64,000 nt of DNA, taken from contig JADJYX010000020.1 in the NCBI GenBank assembly GCA_016719535.1, positions 1 to 64,000 of the forward strand. The letters run 5' to 3'. Shown one piece after another: positions 1 through 9,597 of the stretch. Source of the DNA: Rubrivivax sp. Its GTDB lineage: Bacteria > Pseudomonadota > Gammaproteobacteria > Burkholderiales > Burkholderiaceae_C. Numbering within the stretch: position 1 is the first letter of the stretch; each line of letters begins with the position of its first letter. A program made the position numbers and the translations under genes. The notes beneath the pieces were generated by a model. It searched no databases and had not been told where the DNA came from. It was given only the letters and a program-made list of their open reading frames with translations.

Positions 1-903
1 CTGCTGATCCCGTTCGCCGCGCCGCTGTCCGAGGCCGGGCGCCAGGCCCTGGCCGGCCTGCGCGGGCCGAACCTGCAGGCGCTGCTGGCCGGGCGCTTGG
101 GCGAGCGCGACGACGGTGACGAGTTGTCGCTGTCACCGCCGCACGACCGCGCGCTGGCGCGCGCCTGGGGCTGGGCCGGTGGCGACGGGCAGTTGCCGTT
201 CGCGGCCCGGCAGGCGCTGGTCGATGGCCTGGAGCCCGACGACCTGGCCTGGGGCCTGCTGACCCCGGTGCACTGGCACGTCGGCACCGACCAGGTCAGC
301 CTCACCGACCCGGAGACGCTGCTGCTGGACGAGGCCGGCTCGCGCGCCTTCTTCGACGCCGTCGCCGGCCTCTTCACCAGCGAAGGTTTTCTGGTCCACT
401 GGGGCGCGCCCACGCGCTGGTACCTGGCGCACGAGTGCCTGGCCGAGCTGCCCACCGCATCGCTGGACCGCGTGATCGGACGCAATGTCGACCGCTGGCT
501 GCCCGCGGGGCCGCAGGCGCGGCTGCTGCGCCGGCTGCAGAACGAGGTGCAGATGCAGCTCTACACCCACCCGCTGAATGCCGAGCGCGAGGCCACAGGT
601 CAGCCGACCGTCAATTCGTTCTGGCTCAGCGGCTGCGGCCTGGCGCAGCCGGTGAACGCGCTGACTGCGGACGTGATCGTCGACGACCGCCTGCGCCGCT
701 GCGCGCTGGCCGAGGACTGGCCGGGCTGGGCCAAGGCCTGGGCGCTGATCGACGAGGAACTGCCGACCCGGCCGCTGACGCGCCTCACGCTGTGCGGCGA
801 GCGCGCGGCGCTGTCGTTCGCCTTGCCGCCGCGCGGCCTGCTGCAACGGCTGACGGCCCGGCTGGCGAACGTCGACCTCGTGCGCGCGCTGGAGTCGCTG
901 TGA
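1..903 (+). CDS. conserved hypothetical protein upstream of recJ (5' partial)
   Basis: The frame is open from the first base of the window, so the true start lies upstream. About 300 residues are visible, ending in a TGA that overlaps the next gene's GTG start. There is no signal peptide or membrane segment in the visible part, and no catalytic motif I can name. The protein is rich in Leu, Ala and Arg with scattered Trp. In Burkholderiales a conserved protein, sometimes loosely annotated as phosphoglycerate-mutase-like, commonly precedes recJ, and I infer this is that gene. The four-base overlap implies translational coupling with recJ. Function unknown. Confidence 0.7.
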   Translation: MLIPFAAPLSEAGRQALAGLRGPNLQALLAGRLGERDDGDELSLSPPHDRALARAWGWAGGDGQLPFAARQALVDGLEPDDLAWGLLTPVHWHVGTDQVSLTDPETLLLDEAGSRAFFDAVAGLFTSEGFLVHWGAPTRWYLAHECLAELPTASLDRVIGRNVDRWLPAGPQARLLRRLQNEVQMQLYTHPLNAEREATGQPTVNSFWLSGCGLAQPVNALTADVIVDDRLRRCALAEDWPGWAKAWALIDEELPTRPLTRLTLCGERAALSFALPPRGLLQRLTARLANVDLVRALESL

Positions 904-2648
904 CGGCGCCGCGGATCGTCGTGCGCGACGTACCGCGGATCGTCGTGCGCGACGTACCGCCGCGGGCCAGCTTCGCGCTCGAGCAGGCCGGCGTGCACCC
1001 GCTGCTGGCGCGGCTGCTGGCCGCGCGCGGCGTGCGCGCGGCCGACGAACTCGACGATGGCCTGCAGCACCTGCTGCCGCCGGATACGCTGCGCGGTGCC
1101 GCCGCGGCCGGCGTGCTGCTGGCCGATGCCATCGACGCCGGCCGCCGCATCTGCATCGTCGCCGACTACGACTGCGATGGCGCCACCGCCTGTGCGGTGG
1201 CCATCCGCGGCCTGGCGATGCTGGGTGCGCCGCGGGCCGCGCTGGGCTACGTGGTGCCCGACCGCGCGGTGCACGGCTACGGCCTGACGCCGGCCATCGT
1301 CGACCTGGCGCTGGCGCAGCGGCCGGAGCTGCTGGTGACGGTGGACAACGGCATCGCCAGCAGCGCCGGCGTGGCCCATGCCAAGGCGCTGGGCCTGCAG
1401 GTGCTGGTCACCGACCACCACCTGCCGGCGCTGGAAGACGGCCAGGCCGTGCTGCCGCCGGCCGACGTCATCGTCAACCCCAACCAGCCCGGCTGCGGCT
1501 TTGCCAGCAAGGCGCTGGCCGGCGTCGGCGTGATGTTCTATGGGCTGCTGGCCACGCGCGCCGAGCTGCGGCGGCGCGGGCGTTTCGACGCGCAGGCTCA
1601 ACCGCGGCTGGATGCGCTGCTCGACCTGGTGGCGCTGGGCACCGTGGCCGATGTCGTGAAGCTCGACGCCAACAACCGCCGCCTGGTGGCGCAGGGCCTC
1701 AAGCGCATCCGCGCCGGCCGGCTGCAGCCCGGCGTGGCGGCGCTGTTCGCGGCGGCGCGGCGCGAGCCGGCCCGGGCCTCGGCCTTCGACTTCGGTTTTG
1801 CGCTCGGGCCGCGCATCAATGCCGCCGGGCGGCTGGCCGACATGACGCTGGGCATCGAATGCCTGCTGACCGACGACGGCGCGCGCGCCGCCGCGCTGGC
1901 GGCGCAGCTCGACGCCATCAACCGCGAGCGGCGCGAGGTCGAGGCCGGCATGCGCGAGCAGGCCGAGGCCACGCTGCTGACGCTGGCCGACGAGGGCGCG
2001 CCGCCGGCGGTGGCGCTGTTCGACGAAGGTTTCCACGAGGGCGTGGTCGGCATCGTCGCCGGCCGCGTGAAGGACCGGCTGCACCGGCCGACCTTCGTCT
2101 TCGCGCGCGGCGGCGACGGGCGGCTCAAGGGCTCGGGGCGTTCGATCCCGGGCTTCCACCTGCGCGATGCGCTCGACCTGATGGCCAAGCGCCACCCGGG
2201 GCTGCTGCTGCGCTTCGGCGGCCATGCGATGGCCGCCGGCGCCACGCTCGAGGCCGATCGCTTCGAGGCCTTTGCCAGCGCCTTCGAGCAGGTGGCGCGC
2301 GAAGGGCTGGACGCCGCCACGCTGACGCGCACCGTGCGCACCGACGGCCCGCTGGCCAGCGAGTGGTTCAACGCCGAGACGGTGGCCCTGCTCGACGCCC
2401 AGGTCTGGGGCCAGGGCTTCGAGGCGCCGACCTTCTGCGACGAGGTGCAGGTGATGCAGCAGCGCCTGGTGGCCGACAAGCACCTCAAGCTGCGGCTGAA
2501 GCTGCCCGGCGGCGTGGCGCGCGACGCCATCTGGTTCGGCCGCGTCGAGCCGCTGCCCGAGCGCACCCGGCTCGCCTACCGCGTCAGCCTGGACGAATGG
2601 AACGGCCAGCCGCGCGTGCAGATGGTGGTGGAGGCGGCGGGCGGCTGA
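900..2648 (+). CDS. recJ: single-stranded-DNA-specific exonuclease RecJ
   Basis: 582 residues, the usual size for RecJ, a 5'-3' single-strand exonuclease acting in RecF-pathway recombination and mismatch repair. The DHH phosphoesterase core shows DYDCDG near residue 89, VTDHH near 170 and the DHHA1 signature GGHAMAAG near 440, which together supply the Mn-binding site. The GTG start at 900 lies in a GTGA overlap with the preceding stop. A longer upstream frame exists but runs through the previous gene. The N-terminus carries a 24-bp tandem duplication (PRIVVRDV twice), which is not a family feature. Confidence 0.95.
   Translation: MTAPRIVVRDVPRIVVRDVPPRASFALEQAGVHPLLARLLAARGVRAADELDDGLQHLLPPDTLRGAAAAGVLLADAIDAGRRICIVADYDCDGATACAVAIRGLAMLGAPRAALGYVVPDRAVHGYGLTPAIVDLALAQRPELLVTVDNGIASSAGVAHAKALGLQVLVTDHHLPALEDGQAVLPPADVIVNPNQPGCGFASKALAGVGVMFYGLLATRAELRRRGRFDAQAQPRLDALLDLVALGTVADVVKLDANNRRLVAQGLKRIRAGRLQPGVAALFAAARREPARASAFDFGFALGPRINAAGRLADMTLGIECLLTDDGARAAALAAQLDAINRERREVEAGMREQAEATLLTLADEGAPPAVALFDEGFHEGVVGIVAGRVKDRLHRPTFVFARGGDGRLKGSGRSIPGFHLRDALDLMAKRHPGLLLRFGGHAMAAGATLEADRFEAFASAFEQVAREGLDAATLTRTVRTDGPLASEWFNAETVALLDAQVWGQGFEAPTFCDEVQVMQQRLVADKHLKLRLKLPGGVARDAIWFGRVEPLPERTRLAYRVSLDEWNGQPRVQMVVEAAGG
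909..956 (+). repeat. 24-bp perfect tandem duplication in the recJ 5' end
   Basis: Two identical 24-bp units (909-932 and 933-956) lie back to back starting at codon 4 of recJ. They encode the eight-residue unit PRIVVRDV twice and keep the frame. This looks like a recent slippage or unequal-crossover duplication in a dispensable N-terminal tail. Confidence 0.9.
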
Positions 2649-2708
2649 AGGCGGCGCCGGATCGCCTTGCATCGGTAGGGGCACCGCAGGGCGCGGCATG
2701 ATCCCGGC

Positions 2709-3821
2709 ATGACTGCTTCCCGACACCTGGCGATCGCCCTGCTGGCGACCGCCTTCGCCGCGCCCGTCGCGCTGGCGCAGGACCTCAAGCCCGTCACCGT
2801 CGCATCGGGCCTCGTCAACCCCTGGGCGCTGGCCTTTCTGCCCGATGGCCGCCTGCTCGTCACCGAACGGCCGGGTCGGCTGCGCATCGTCGGTGCCGAC
2901 GGCCGCCTGTCGCCGCCGGTGGCCGGGCTGCCGGCGGTGGCGGCCGGCGGCCAGTGCGGGCTGCTCGATGTCGCCGTCGACCCGAAATTCGGCGACAACG
3001 GCCTGATCTACTGGAGCTATGCCGAAGCGGGGACTGGTGGCGAGGGTGGCAACAGCACCGCAGTGGCGCGCGGCAGGCTGGTCGGCGAGCGGGTGGAGGG
3101 CGTGCAGGTGCTGTTCCGCCAGGCGCCCAAGGTCAGCAGCTCGCACCACTGCGGCAGCCGGCTGGTCTTCGCGCGCGACGGCCGCCTGTTCGTCACGCTG
3201 GGCGACCGCTTCTCGCGCAAGGACGATGCCCAGAACCCGGCCAACCACCTGGGCAAGATCGTGCGCATCGAGGCCGATGGCCGCGTGCCGGCCGACAACC
3301 CCTTCGTCGGCCAGGCGGGCGCTGCGCCGGAGGTCTGGAGCCTGGGCCATCGCAACGTGCAGGGCGCGGCGCTGCACCCCGCCACCGGCGAGCTCTGGGC
3401 CACCGAGCATGGCCCGCAGGGCGGCGACGAGCTCAATGTCGTGCAGGCCGGTCGCAACTACGGCTGGCCGCTGGTCACCTTCGGCCGCAACTACGTCACC
3501 GGCACGCGCATCGGCGACGAAGGCCCGAAGGCCGGCTTCGAGCAGCCGCTGAAGACCTGGCTGCCGACCTCGATCGCACCCAGCGGCCTGGCCTTCCTGA
3601 CCAGCGACCGCTACCCCGGCTGGAAGGGCAGCCTCTTCGTCGGCGCGCTGCGCGGCGAGGCGCTGTATCGGCTGGCGCTGGACGGCCGCCAGGTGACCGC
3701 CGAGCAGCGCGTGCCGGTCAACCTGAAGGAGCGCATCCGCGACGTGCGTCAGGGCCCCGACGGCTGGCTCTATGTCGTCACCGACAACGCCGACGGGCGG
3801 GTGCTTCGGCTCGAACGATAG
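2709..3821 (+). CDS. PQQ-dependent soluble aldose sugar dehydrogenase (YliI/Asd-type)
   Basis: 370 residues with a clear Sec signal peptide ending near ALAQ (residue 24), so periplasmic. The six-bladed beta-propeller of soluble PQQ sugar dehydrogenases is indicated by NPWALAFLPDG, SSHHCGSRLVF with its PQQ-site histidine, LGHRNVQG and TEHGPQGGDELN. The family oxidises aldose sugars, passing electrons to PQQ. The ATG at 2709 sits a few bases after a CATGAT hexamer with no Shine-Dalgarno sequence, so the mRNA may be leaderless. No PQQ biosynthesis genes lie in the window. It converges on the fmdB-like gene. Confidence 0.88.
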   Translation: MTASRHLAIALLATAFAAPVALAQDLKPVTVASGLVNPWALAFLPDGRLLVTERPGRLRIVGADGRLSPPVAGLPAVAAGGQCGLLDVAVDPKFGDNGLIYWSYAEAGTGGEGGNSTAVARGRLVGERVEGVQVLFRQAPKVSSSHHCGSRLVFARDGRLFVTLGDRFSRKDDAQNPANHLGKIVRIEADGRVPADNPFVGQAGAAPEVWSLGHRNVQGAALHPATGELWATEHGPQGGDELNVVQAGRNYGWPLVTFGRNYVTGTRIGDEGPKAGFEQPLKTWLPTSIAPSGLAFLTSDRYPGWKGSLFVGALRGEALYRLALDGRQVTAEQRVPVNLKERIRDVRQGPDGWLYVVTDNADGRVLRLER

Positions 3822-3848
3822 GCGCGTGGGCGCTGCCGCGCCTGGCGG

Positions 3849-4079
3849 CTACTGCAGGTGGCAGGCCCCCGGCCCGTCGGGGTGGCCGCAGCTGCCGCAG
3901 GGGCTGCCGAAGTCCATCGCCGGTGCGGCACCGGCACCCGACTTCTCGGTGGCAAAGACCGACAGCTGCTTCTCGAGGTGGGTCGACTCGCAGGTCGGGC
4001 AGGCAAGCCGGGTATCGGACCGCACCAGCAGCTCGAATTCGGCGCCGCAGTCCTCGCACTGGTATTCAAAGATGGGCAT
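3849..4079 (-). CDS. FmdB-family zinc-ribbon protein
   Basis: 76 residues beginning MPIFEYQCEDCG, the hallmark of the FmdB/CxxC-CxxC zinc-ribbon family. The first pair is CEDC (residues 8-11) and the second CPTC (27-30); a further CGSC pair lies in the C-terminal tail. The family was named for a putative formamidase regulator, but the molecular role is unestablished. It is the last gene of a leftward cluster, 73 bp after the VWA gene. Confidence 0.9.
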   Translation of the reverse strand: MPIFEYQCEDCGAEFELLVRSDTRLACPTCESTHLEKQLSVFATEKSGAGAAPAMDFGSPCGSCGHPDGPGACHLQ

Positions 4080-4152
4080 GGCGTGCTCTCGCAGAACGTG
4101 ATCGGGGTCGATTGTCGCAGGCCGCGTCCGCCCTCGCCAAGGCCGGGTGCGA

Positions 4153-5190
4153 TCAGGCCACGCGCCCGAACCACCACAGGCTCAGCCCCGCCGCCGTCAC
4201 GGCCAGCAGCGCGCCCAGGGCGGCGAAGAGCGCGGTGATCTCGGTTTCCTTGGTCTCGACCACCATGCGCGAGGACAGGCTCTCGTAGACCTTGTTCAGG
4301 TCCTCGGCCGTGCCGGCGTAGAAATATTCGCCGTGCGTCAGCACCGAGATGTTCTTCAGCGTCTCCTCGTCCAGGCGCACGCGCATGCTCCAGCCCTCGA
4401 AGCCGATGACCTCGCCGCTGGTCGTGCCCATGCCCACGGTATAGACGCGCACGCCGCGCTCGGCCGCCATCTTGGCGGCGTCCAGCGGGTCGGGGCCGGT
4501 GGTGCGCTGGCCGTCGGTGAGCATGATGATGGCCGCCGACTTGTGGCTGCCCGGCTCCACCGGCGTGAACTTCGGCTTCTCGTCCGCTGCCTTGCCGATC
4601 GGCCGGCCGGGGAAGTTGCGCTGGCCGGTGACATGCTGGATCTCGATGCCGTGGTCGGGGAACAGCGTGGCCAGCGACAGGATGATGCCGCTGCCGGTGG
4701 CGGTGGCCCGCTGCAGCTGGAAGCGGTCGATGGCCGCGATGACGTCCTCGTGGCTGGTGGTCGGCGCCTGCACCACCGCGGCGGTGCCGGCGAAGGCGAC
4801 CACGCCCACCCGCACCTCGCGCGGCAACGCGCGCACGAAGGTCTTGGCCGCCTCCTGGCTGGCCACCAGGCGGTTGGGCTTGATGTCCTCGGCACGCATG
4901 CTGCCGGAGACATCCATGGCCAGGATGATGGTGCGCTCGGACAGCGGCAGCGTGATCTTGGCCGCGGGCCGCGCGGTGGCAAACAGCAGCGCGGCCAGCG
5001 CCAGCAGCAGCAGCGCCGGCGGCACGTGGCGGCGCCAGCCCGGGCCCTTGCCCAGCGCCAGCCTGGCCACCTGCACGCTGGCCAGGCGCACGCTGCTGCG
5101 CTTGCGCCGCTTCAGGATCCACAGGTACAGCAACACCAGCAGCGGCAGCGCCAGCAGCGTCCACAACAGACTGGGCCAATAGAAACTCAT
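4153..5190 (-). CDS. VWA-domain membrane protein (BatA-like)
   Basis: 345 residues. An N-terminal membrane segment (about residues 9-27) and a second near 60-76 are followed by a von Willebrand A domain with the MIDAS motif DVSGSM. Its second and third metal-site regions are the AFAGTAAVV and MLTDGQRT stretches. A C-terminal membrane helix (about 318-340) ends the protein. This BatA/Aerotolerance architecture partners with MoxR ATPases and DUF58 proteins in proposed metal-dependent complex assembly or stress tolerance. Its ATG overlaps the DUF58 stop (ATGA), so the two are translationally coupled. Confidence 0.92.
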   Translation of the reverse strand: MSFYWPSLLWTLLALPLLVLLYLWILKRRKRSSVRLASVQVARLALGKGPGWRRHVPPALLLLALAALLFATARPAAKITLPLSERTIILAMDVSGSMRAEDIKPNRLVASQEAAKTFVRALPREVRVGVVAFAGTAAVVQAPTTSHEDVIAAIDRFQLQRATATGSGIILSLATLFPDHGIEIQHVTGQRNFPGRPIGKAADEKPKFTPVEPGSHKSAAIIMLTDGQRTTGPDPLDAAKMAAERGVRVYTVGMGTTSGEVIGFEGWSMRVRLDEETLKNISVLTHGEYFYAGTAEDLNKVYESLSSRMVVETKETEITALFAALGALLAVTAAGLSLWWFGRVA

Positions 5191-6134
5191 GCTGCGACCG
5201 CCCTCTTGAAATGCGCCGGAAAACGCCCGGGTACCTTCAGCCGCGCGCGCTGTCGGCGCAGGTCGGAAAAGCGCAGCAGCGCGTCCAGCAGGTCATCGTC
5301 GGTGGCCAGTTCCAGCGCATCGGCGCCCGACTTCAACAGGCCCTGCAGCAGCGCTTCTTCGTGCTGCTGGGCGATGGCGGCATAACGTTCGCGGAAGGCC
5401 GGGTCGCCGGCGTCGATGAGCAGCTGCTCGCCGGTTTCGGCGTCTTCCACGGTGGCCAGGCCGACGTCGGGCAGTTCCATCTCGGCGGGGTCGAAGACGC
5501 GCACGGCCACCACCTCGTGCCGGCGCGCCAGCCGCGCCAGCGCCTGCTCCCAGCCCGGCGCGCTGATGAAGTCCGACACCACGAAGACCAGCGAACGGCG
5601 CCGCAGGATGCCGTCGGCCGCCTTCAGCAGGTCGGCCAGCACGGTGCCGCGCGCGCTCGGGGTGCGCGCCTTCGGCCGCGTGCGCATGCGCTGCAGCAGC
5701 TCGAGCACGTGCAGGCGCGACGCCCCCGGCGGCAGCACGGTGTCGACCTGCTGGCCATAGAGCACCGCGCCGACGCGGTTGCCGTGGCGCGTGATGACGC
5801 GCGCCAGCGTGGCCACGAAGCCGGCGGCCACCGCGAGCTTGGTGACCTCGGCCGAGCCGAAGTCCACGCTGCCCGAGAGGTCGAGCAGGAACCAGGCGGT
5901 GAGGTCGCGGTCCTCGATGAACTGGCGCACATAGGGCTGCTGCAGTCGCGCGGTGACGTTCCAGTCGATGTGGCGCACGTCGTCGTGCAGCTGGTATTCG
6001 CGCAGGTCGGCCAGGTCGACGCCGCTGCCGCGCAGCAGCGTGCGGTAGTCACCCTGCAGCAGGCCGTCGAGGCGGCGGATCACCGTCCATTCGAGCCGGC
6101 GCAGCAGCGCGTCGCTGGTGGGCACCTCGGCCAT
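5187..6134 (-). CDS. DUF58 domain-containing protein
   Basis: 315 residues. The DUF58 signature is plain: LREYQLHDDVRHIDWNVTAR near residues 45-64, followed by a VWA-like core opening FLLDLSGSVDFG. The family is almost always encoded between moxR and a VWA/Bat gene and is thought to act as a scaffold or substrate for the MoxR ATPase. It starts 4 bp after the moxR stop and overlaps the VWA gene by 4 bp, so the three genes form one tight transcription unit. Confidence 0.93.
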   Translation of the reverse strand: MAEVPTSDALLRRLEWTVIRRLDGLLQGDYRTLLRGSGVDLADLREYQLHDDVRHIDWNVTARLQQPYVRQFIEDRDLTAWFLLDLSGSVDFGSAEVTKLAVAAGFVATLARVITRHGNRVGAVLYGQQVDTVLPPGASRLHVLELLQRMRTRPKARTPSARGTVLADLLKAADGILRRRSLVFVVSDFISAPGWEQALARLARRHEVVAVRVFDPAEMELPDVGLATVEDAETGEQLLIDAGDPAFRERYAAIAQQHEEALLQGLLKSGADALELATDDDLLDALLRFSDLRRQRARLKVPGRFPAHFKRAVAA

Positions 6135-6138
6135 GCGT

Positions 6139-7131
<993 letters not shown>

Positions 7132-7160
7132 GCGTGCTTTCGGGTGGGGGGGTGGATGGG

Positions 7161-8141
7161 TCAGAACGGCGGCAAACCGGCCGCGGCGGCGGCGTTCTCG
7201 ATCGGCACCGCAAAACCGATGCCGATGAAGGTGCGCTGCTCGCTGGGGTTGAGAATGGCGGTGACGATGCCGACCACGTGGCCGTCCATCGTGACCAGCG
7301 GTCCGCCGCTGTTGCCGGGATTGGCGGCGGCGTCGAACTGGATCAGGTTGCGCAGCCGGCTCTCGCCGTCGGGGCTGCGGAATTCGCGCTTCAGCCCCGA
7401 CACCACGCCGGCGCTGACCGAGGGGCCGATGCCGAAGGGATAGCCGACGGCGACCACCTCGTCGCCCGGCCGCAGGTCGGCGGTGCTGCGCATGGTGGCG
7501 GCCTGCAGGTCATCGGGCAGCTGGGCGGCCTTCAGCACCGCGAGGTCGTTCTCGGGCTGGGTGCCGATCACCTGGGCCTCGGTCTCGAAGCCGTTCCAGA
7601 AGCGCACCTTGACCTTGCGGCTGCCGGCGACGACATGCAGGTTGGTCAGGATGGTGCCGTTGTCGACGATGACCACGCCCGTGCCCAGGCTGCGTTCGAG
7701 CGCCTTCTGCTCGGGGTCTTCATCGCCGCTGTCCTTCTCGTCCATCACGCCGACCACGCGCACCACCGACGGCGCGATGGCGTCGGCCGCCCTGGCGGCG
7801 GCCGAGGGCAGCGGCTCCTTCTCGAGCGAGGCGCGCACGGCCTGGTCGATGTCGTCCTGGGTGATCACGCGCGTTACCGGCCGGCCACCCAGCACCAGCA
7901 GCAGGGCCAGCGTGGCGAAGAGGGCGCCGGCCAGGGCAGCGACGGGGGTGGGGTGGCGGGCCGTCCAGGCCCGCAGACGCGCCCAGCGGCCGCGTTGCGG
8001 CGGCTGCGACTCGATGCCCGCTGGCGGCGCGGCCACGGCGTCGGCCGCGACCCGGCCGCCGGCCGCCGGCGCCGCGGCCGGTGCCTTGGAACCGGATGCC
8101 GGATGGCGACGAGAGCGGCTGAAAAGCGGGGCCTTGCTCAT
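7161..8141 (-). CDS. membrane-anchored trypsin-like (HtrA/S1C) serine protease without PDZ
   Basis: 326 residues. A basic Ala/Pro-rich cytoplasmic tail precedes one membrane helix (about 68-86), placing the protease in the periplasm. The catalytic triad is visible: His in ILTNLHVV, Asp in ENDLAVL and Ser in NPGNSGGPL. The chain ends shortly after the protease fold, so the PDZ domains of DegP/DegS are absent. The start is ATG at 8141; open sequence further upstream is antisense to tatD. Its position ahead of moxR suggests a shared envelope-stress role (inference). Confidence 0.9.
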   Translation of the reverse strand: MSKAPLFSRSRRHPASGSKAPAAAPAAGGRVAADAVAAPPAGIESQPPQRGRWARLRAWTARHPTPVAALAGALFATLALLLVLGGRPVTRVITQDDIDQAVRASLEKEPLPSAAARAADAIAPSVVRVVGVMDEKDSGDEDPEQKALERSLGTGVVIVDNGTILTNLHVVAGSRKVKVRFWNGFETEAQVIGTQPENDLAVLKAAQLPDDLQAATMRSTADLRPGDEVVAVGYPFGIGPSVSAGVVSGLKREFRSPDGESRLRNLIQFDAAANPGNSGGPLVTMDGHVVGIVTAILNPSEQRTFIGIGFAVPIENAAAAAGLPPF

Positions 8142-8267
8142 GATCGACCGCACCGCCAGGGCGGCACCGAGAAGCGAACTGCAAACGACGGTATCACGTT
8201 GCGCCGGCCATTGCAGGGCATGGCTTGCCCGGAGGAACTGGCGCGCGCTGGCATCATCGGCCGCGCC

Positions 8268-9092
8268 ATGTGGATCGACTCGCACTGCCATCTGGACGCG
8301 CCGGAATTCGACGCCGATCGCGACGCCGTGGTCGCTGCCGCGCGTGCCGCCGGCGTGCGGCAGATGGTGCTGCCGGCGGTCGAGACGGGGCATTTCGACG
8401 CCTTGCAGCGGCTGGCCCATGCGCAGGGCTTCGGCTATGCGCTGGGCATCCACCCGCTGGCTGTCGAACGCGCGACCAGCGATGACCTCGACCGCCTTCG
8501 CCAGGCGCTGGACACGGCGCGTGACGACCCGCTGCTGGTGGCGGTGGGCGAGATCGGCCTCGACCACTTCGTGCCCCACCTCGACCGCGAACGCCAGCAG
8601 CACTTCTACCGCGCGCAGCTGAAGCTGGCGCGCGCCGCCGGGCTGCCGGTGATCCTGCACGTGCGGCGCTCGGCCGACGCGCTGCTGGCGGGGCTGCGGC
8701 GCATCCCGGTGGCAGGCGGCATCGCGCACGCCTTCAACGGCAGCGCGGTGCAGGCCGGGCAGTTTGTCGGGCTCGGCTTCAAGCTCGGCTTCGGCGGCGC
8801 GCTGACCTTCGAGCGCGCGCTGCAGATCCGGCGCCTCGCGCAGACGCTGCCCGCCGACGCGCTGGTGCTGGAGACCGATGCGCCCGACATCCCGCCGCAC
8901 TGGCTGTACCGCACCGCGGCCGAGCGTGCCGCCGGCCTGACCAGCCGCAACACACCGGGGGAACTGCCGCGCATCGCCGCCACGCTGGCAGACCTGCGGG
9001 GCTGGACGCTGGCCGAGACCGCCCGCATCACGTCGGCCAACGTGCACGCCGCGCTGCCGCGGCTGGCGGCGCTGGACGCCGGGCATGGCTGA
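8268..9092 (+). CDS. TatD-family metal-dependent hydrolase/DNase
   Basis: 274 residues with the TatD signatures: DSHCHLDAPEF at the N-terminus (HxH metal ligands), VGEIGLDHF, a central HVR (VILHVRRSADA) and LETDAPDIPP near the C-terminus. The family is a TIM-barrel metallohydrolase with 3'-5' exonuclease activity on DNA and RNA. The ATG at 8268 begins exactly at the conserved MWIDSHCH. It diverges from the protease gene across 126 bp, and its 3' end overlaps the next gene by 8 bp. Confidence 0.94.
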   Translation: MWIDSHCHLDAPEFDADRDAVVAAARAAGVRQMVLPAVETGHFDALQRLAHAQGFGYALGIHPLAVERATSDDLDRLRQALDTARDDPLLVAVGEIGLDHFVPHLDRERQQHFYRAQLKLARAAGLPVILHVRRSADALLAGLRRIPVAGGIAHAFNGSAVQAGQFVGLGFKLGFGGALTFERALQIRRLAQTLPADALVLETDAPDIPPHWLYRTAAERAAGLTSRNTPGELPRIAATLADLRGWTLAETARITSANVHAALPRLAALDAGHG

Positions 9093-9588
9093 GCCGCTGC
9101 TGCGCGGCCTGGCGCCGGTGGTGGCGCCGGACACGCGGTTGCTGGTGCTGGGCAGCTTTCCCGGCGTGGCCTCGCTGGCCGCGCAGCAGTATTACGGCCA
9201 CCCGCGCAACCAGTTCTGGCCGCTGCTGGCCGCGCTGTGGCAGCAACCGCTGGTCGACTGGCCGTACGAACGGCGACTGGCCTTCGTGCGTGCCCACGGC
9301 CTCGGCATCTGGGACGTCTACGCCCGCTGCCGCCGCCCCGGCAGCCTGGACGCCGACATCCGCGATGCCGAGCGCAATGACCTGGCCGGCCTGGCGGCCA
9401 CGCTGCCGCAGCTGGCGCTGATCGCCCACAACGGCGGCGAATCGGCGCATGCGATGCGCATCACGCGCGCGCTCGGCGTGCCGGTGATGCGCCTGCCTTC
9501 GACCAGCCCGGCCCATGCCAGCTGGTCGTTCGAGCGCAAATGCGTGGCCTGGCGCCAGGCTTTCGAGGCGGCCGGGCTGCTGGGGTAG
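9085..9588 (+). CDS. DNA-deoxyinosine (hypoxanthine-DNA) glycosylase, UDG family 6 type
   Basis: 167 residues. The uracil-DNA-glycosylase-superfamily fold is recognised from LVLGSFPGVASL, YYGHPRNQFWPLL (family-6 substrate pocket), GIWDVYARCRRPGS and the C-terminal PSTSPAHASW motif. This group removes deaminated adenine (hypoxanthine) from DNA. The GSFPG and PSTSPA motifs separate it from Mug and from classic UDG. It overlaps tatD by 8 bp, giving a small DNA-repair/nuclease operon. Confidence 0.85.
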   Translation: MAEPLLRGLAPVVAPDTRLLVLGSFPGVASLAAQQYYGHPRNQFWPLLAALWQQPLVDWPYERRLAFVRAHGLGIWDVYARCRRPGSLDADIRDAERNDLAGLAATLPQLALIAHNGGESAHAMRITRALGVPVMRLPSTSPAHASWSFERKCVAWRQAFEAAGLLG

Positions 9589-9597
9589 CCTTCGGCC

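Noticed and set aside
600..3410. Very long open frame antisense to recJ and the sugar dehydrogenase
   Set aside because: High GC lowers stop-codon frequency; the translation is low-complexity Arg/Ala/Gln/His-rich and lies opposite two well-supported genes.
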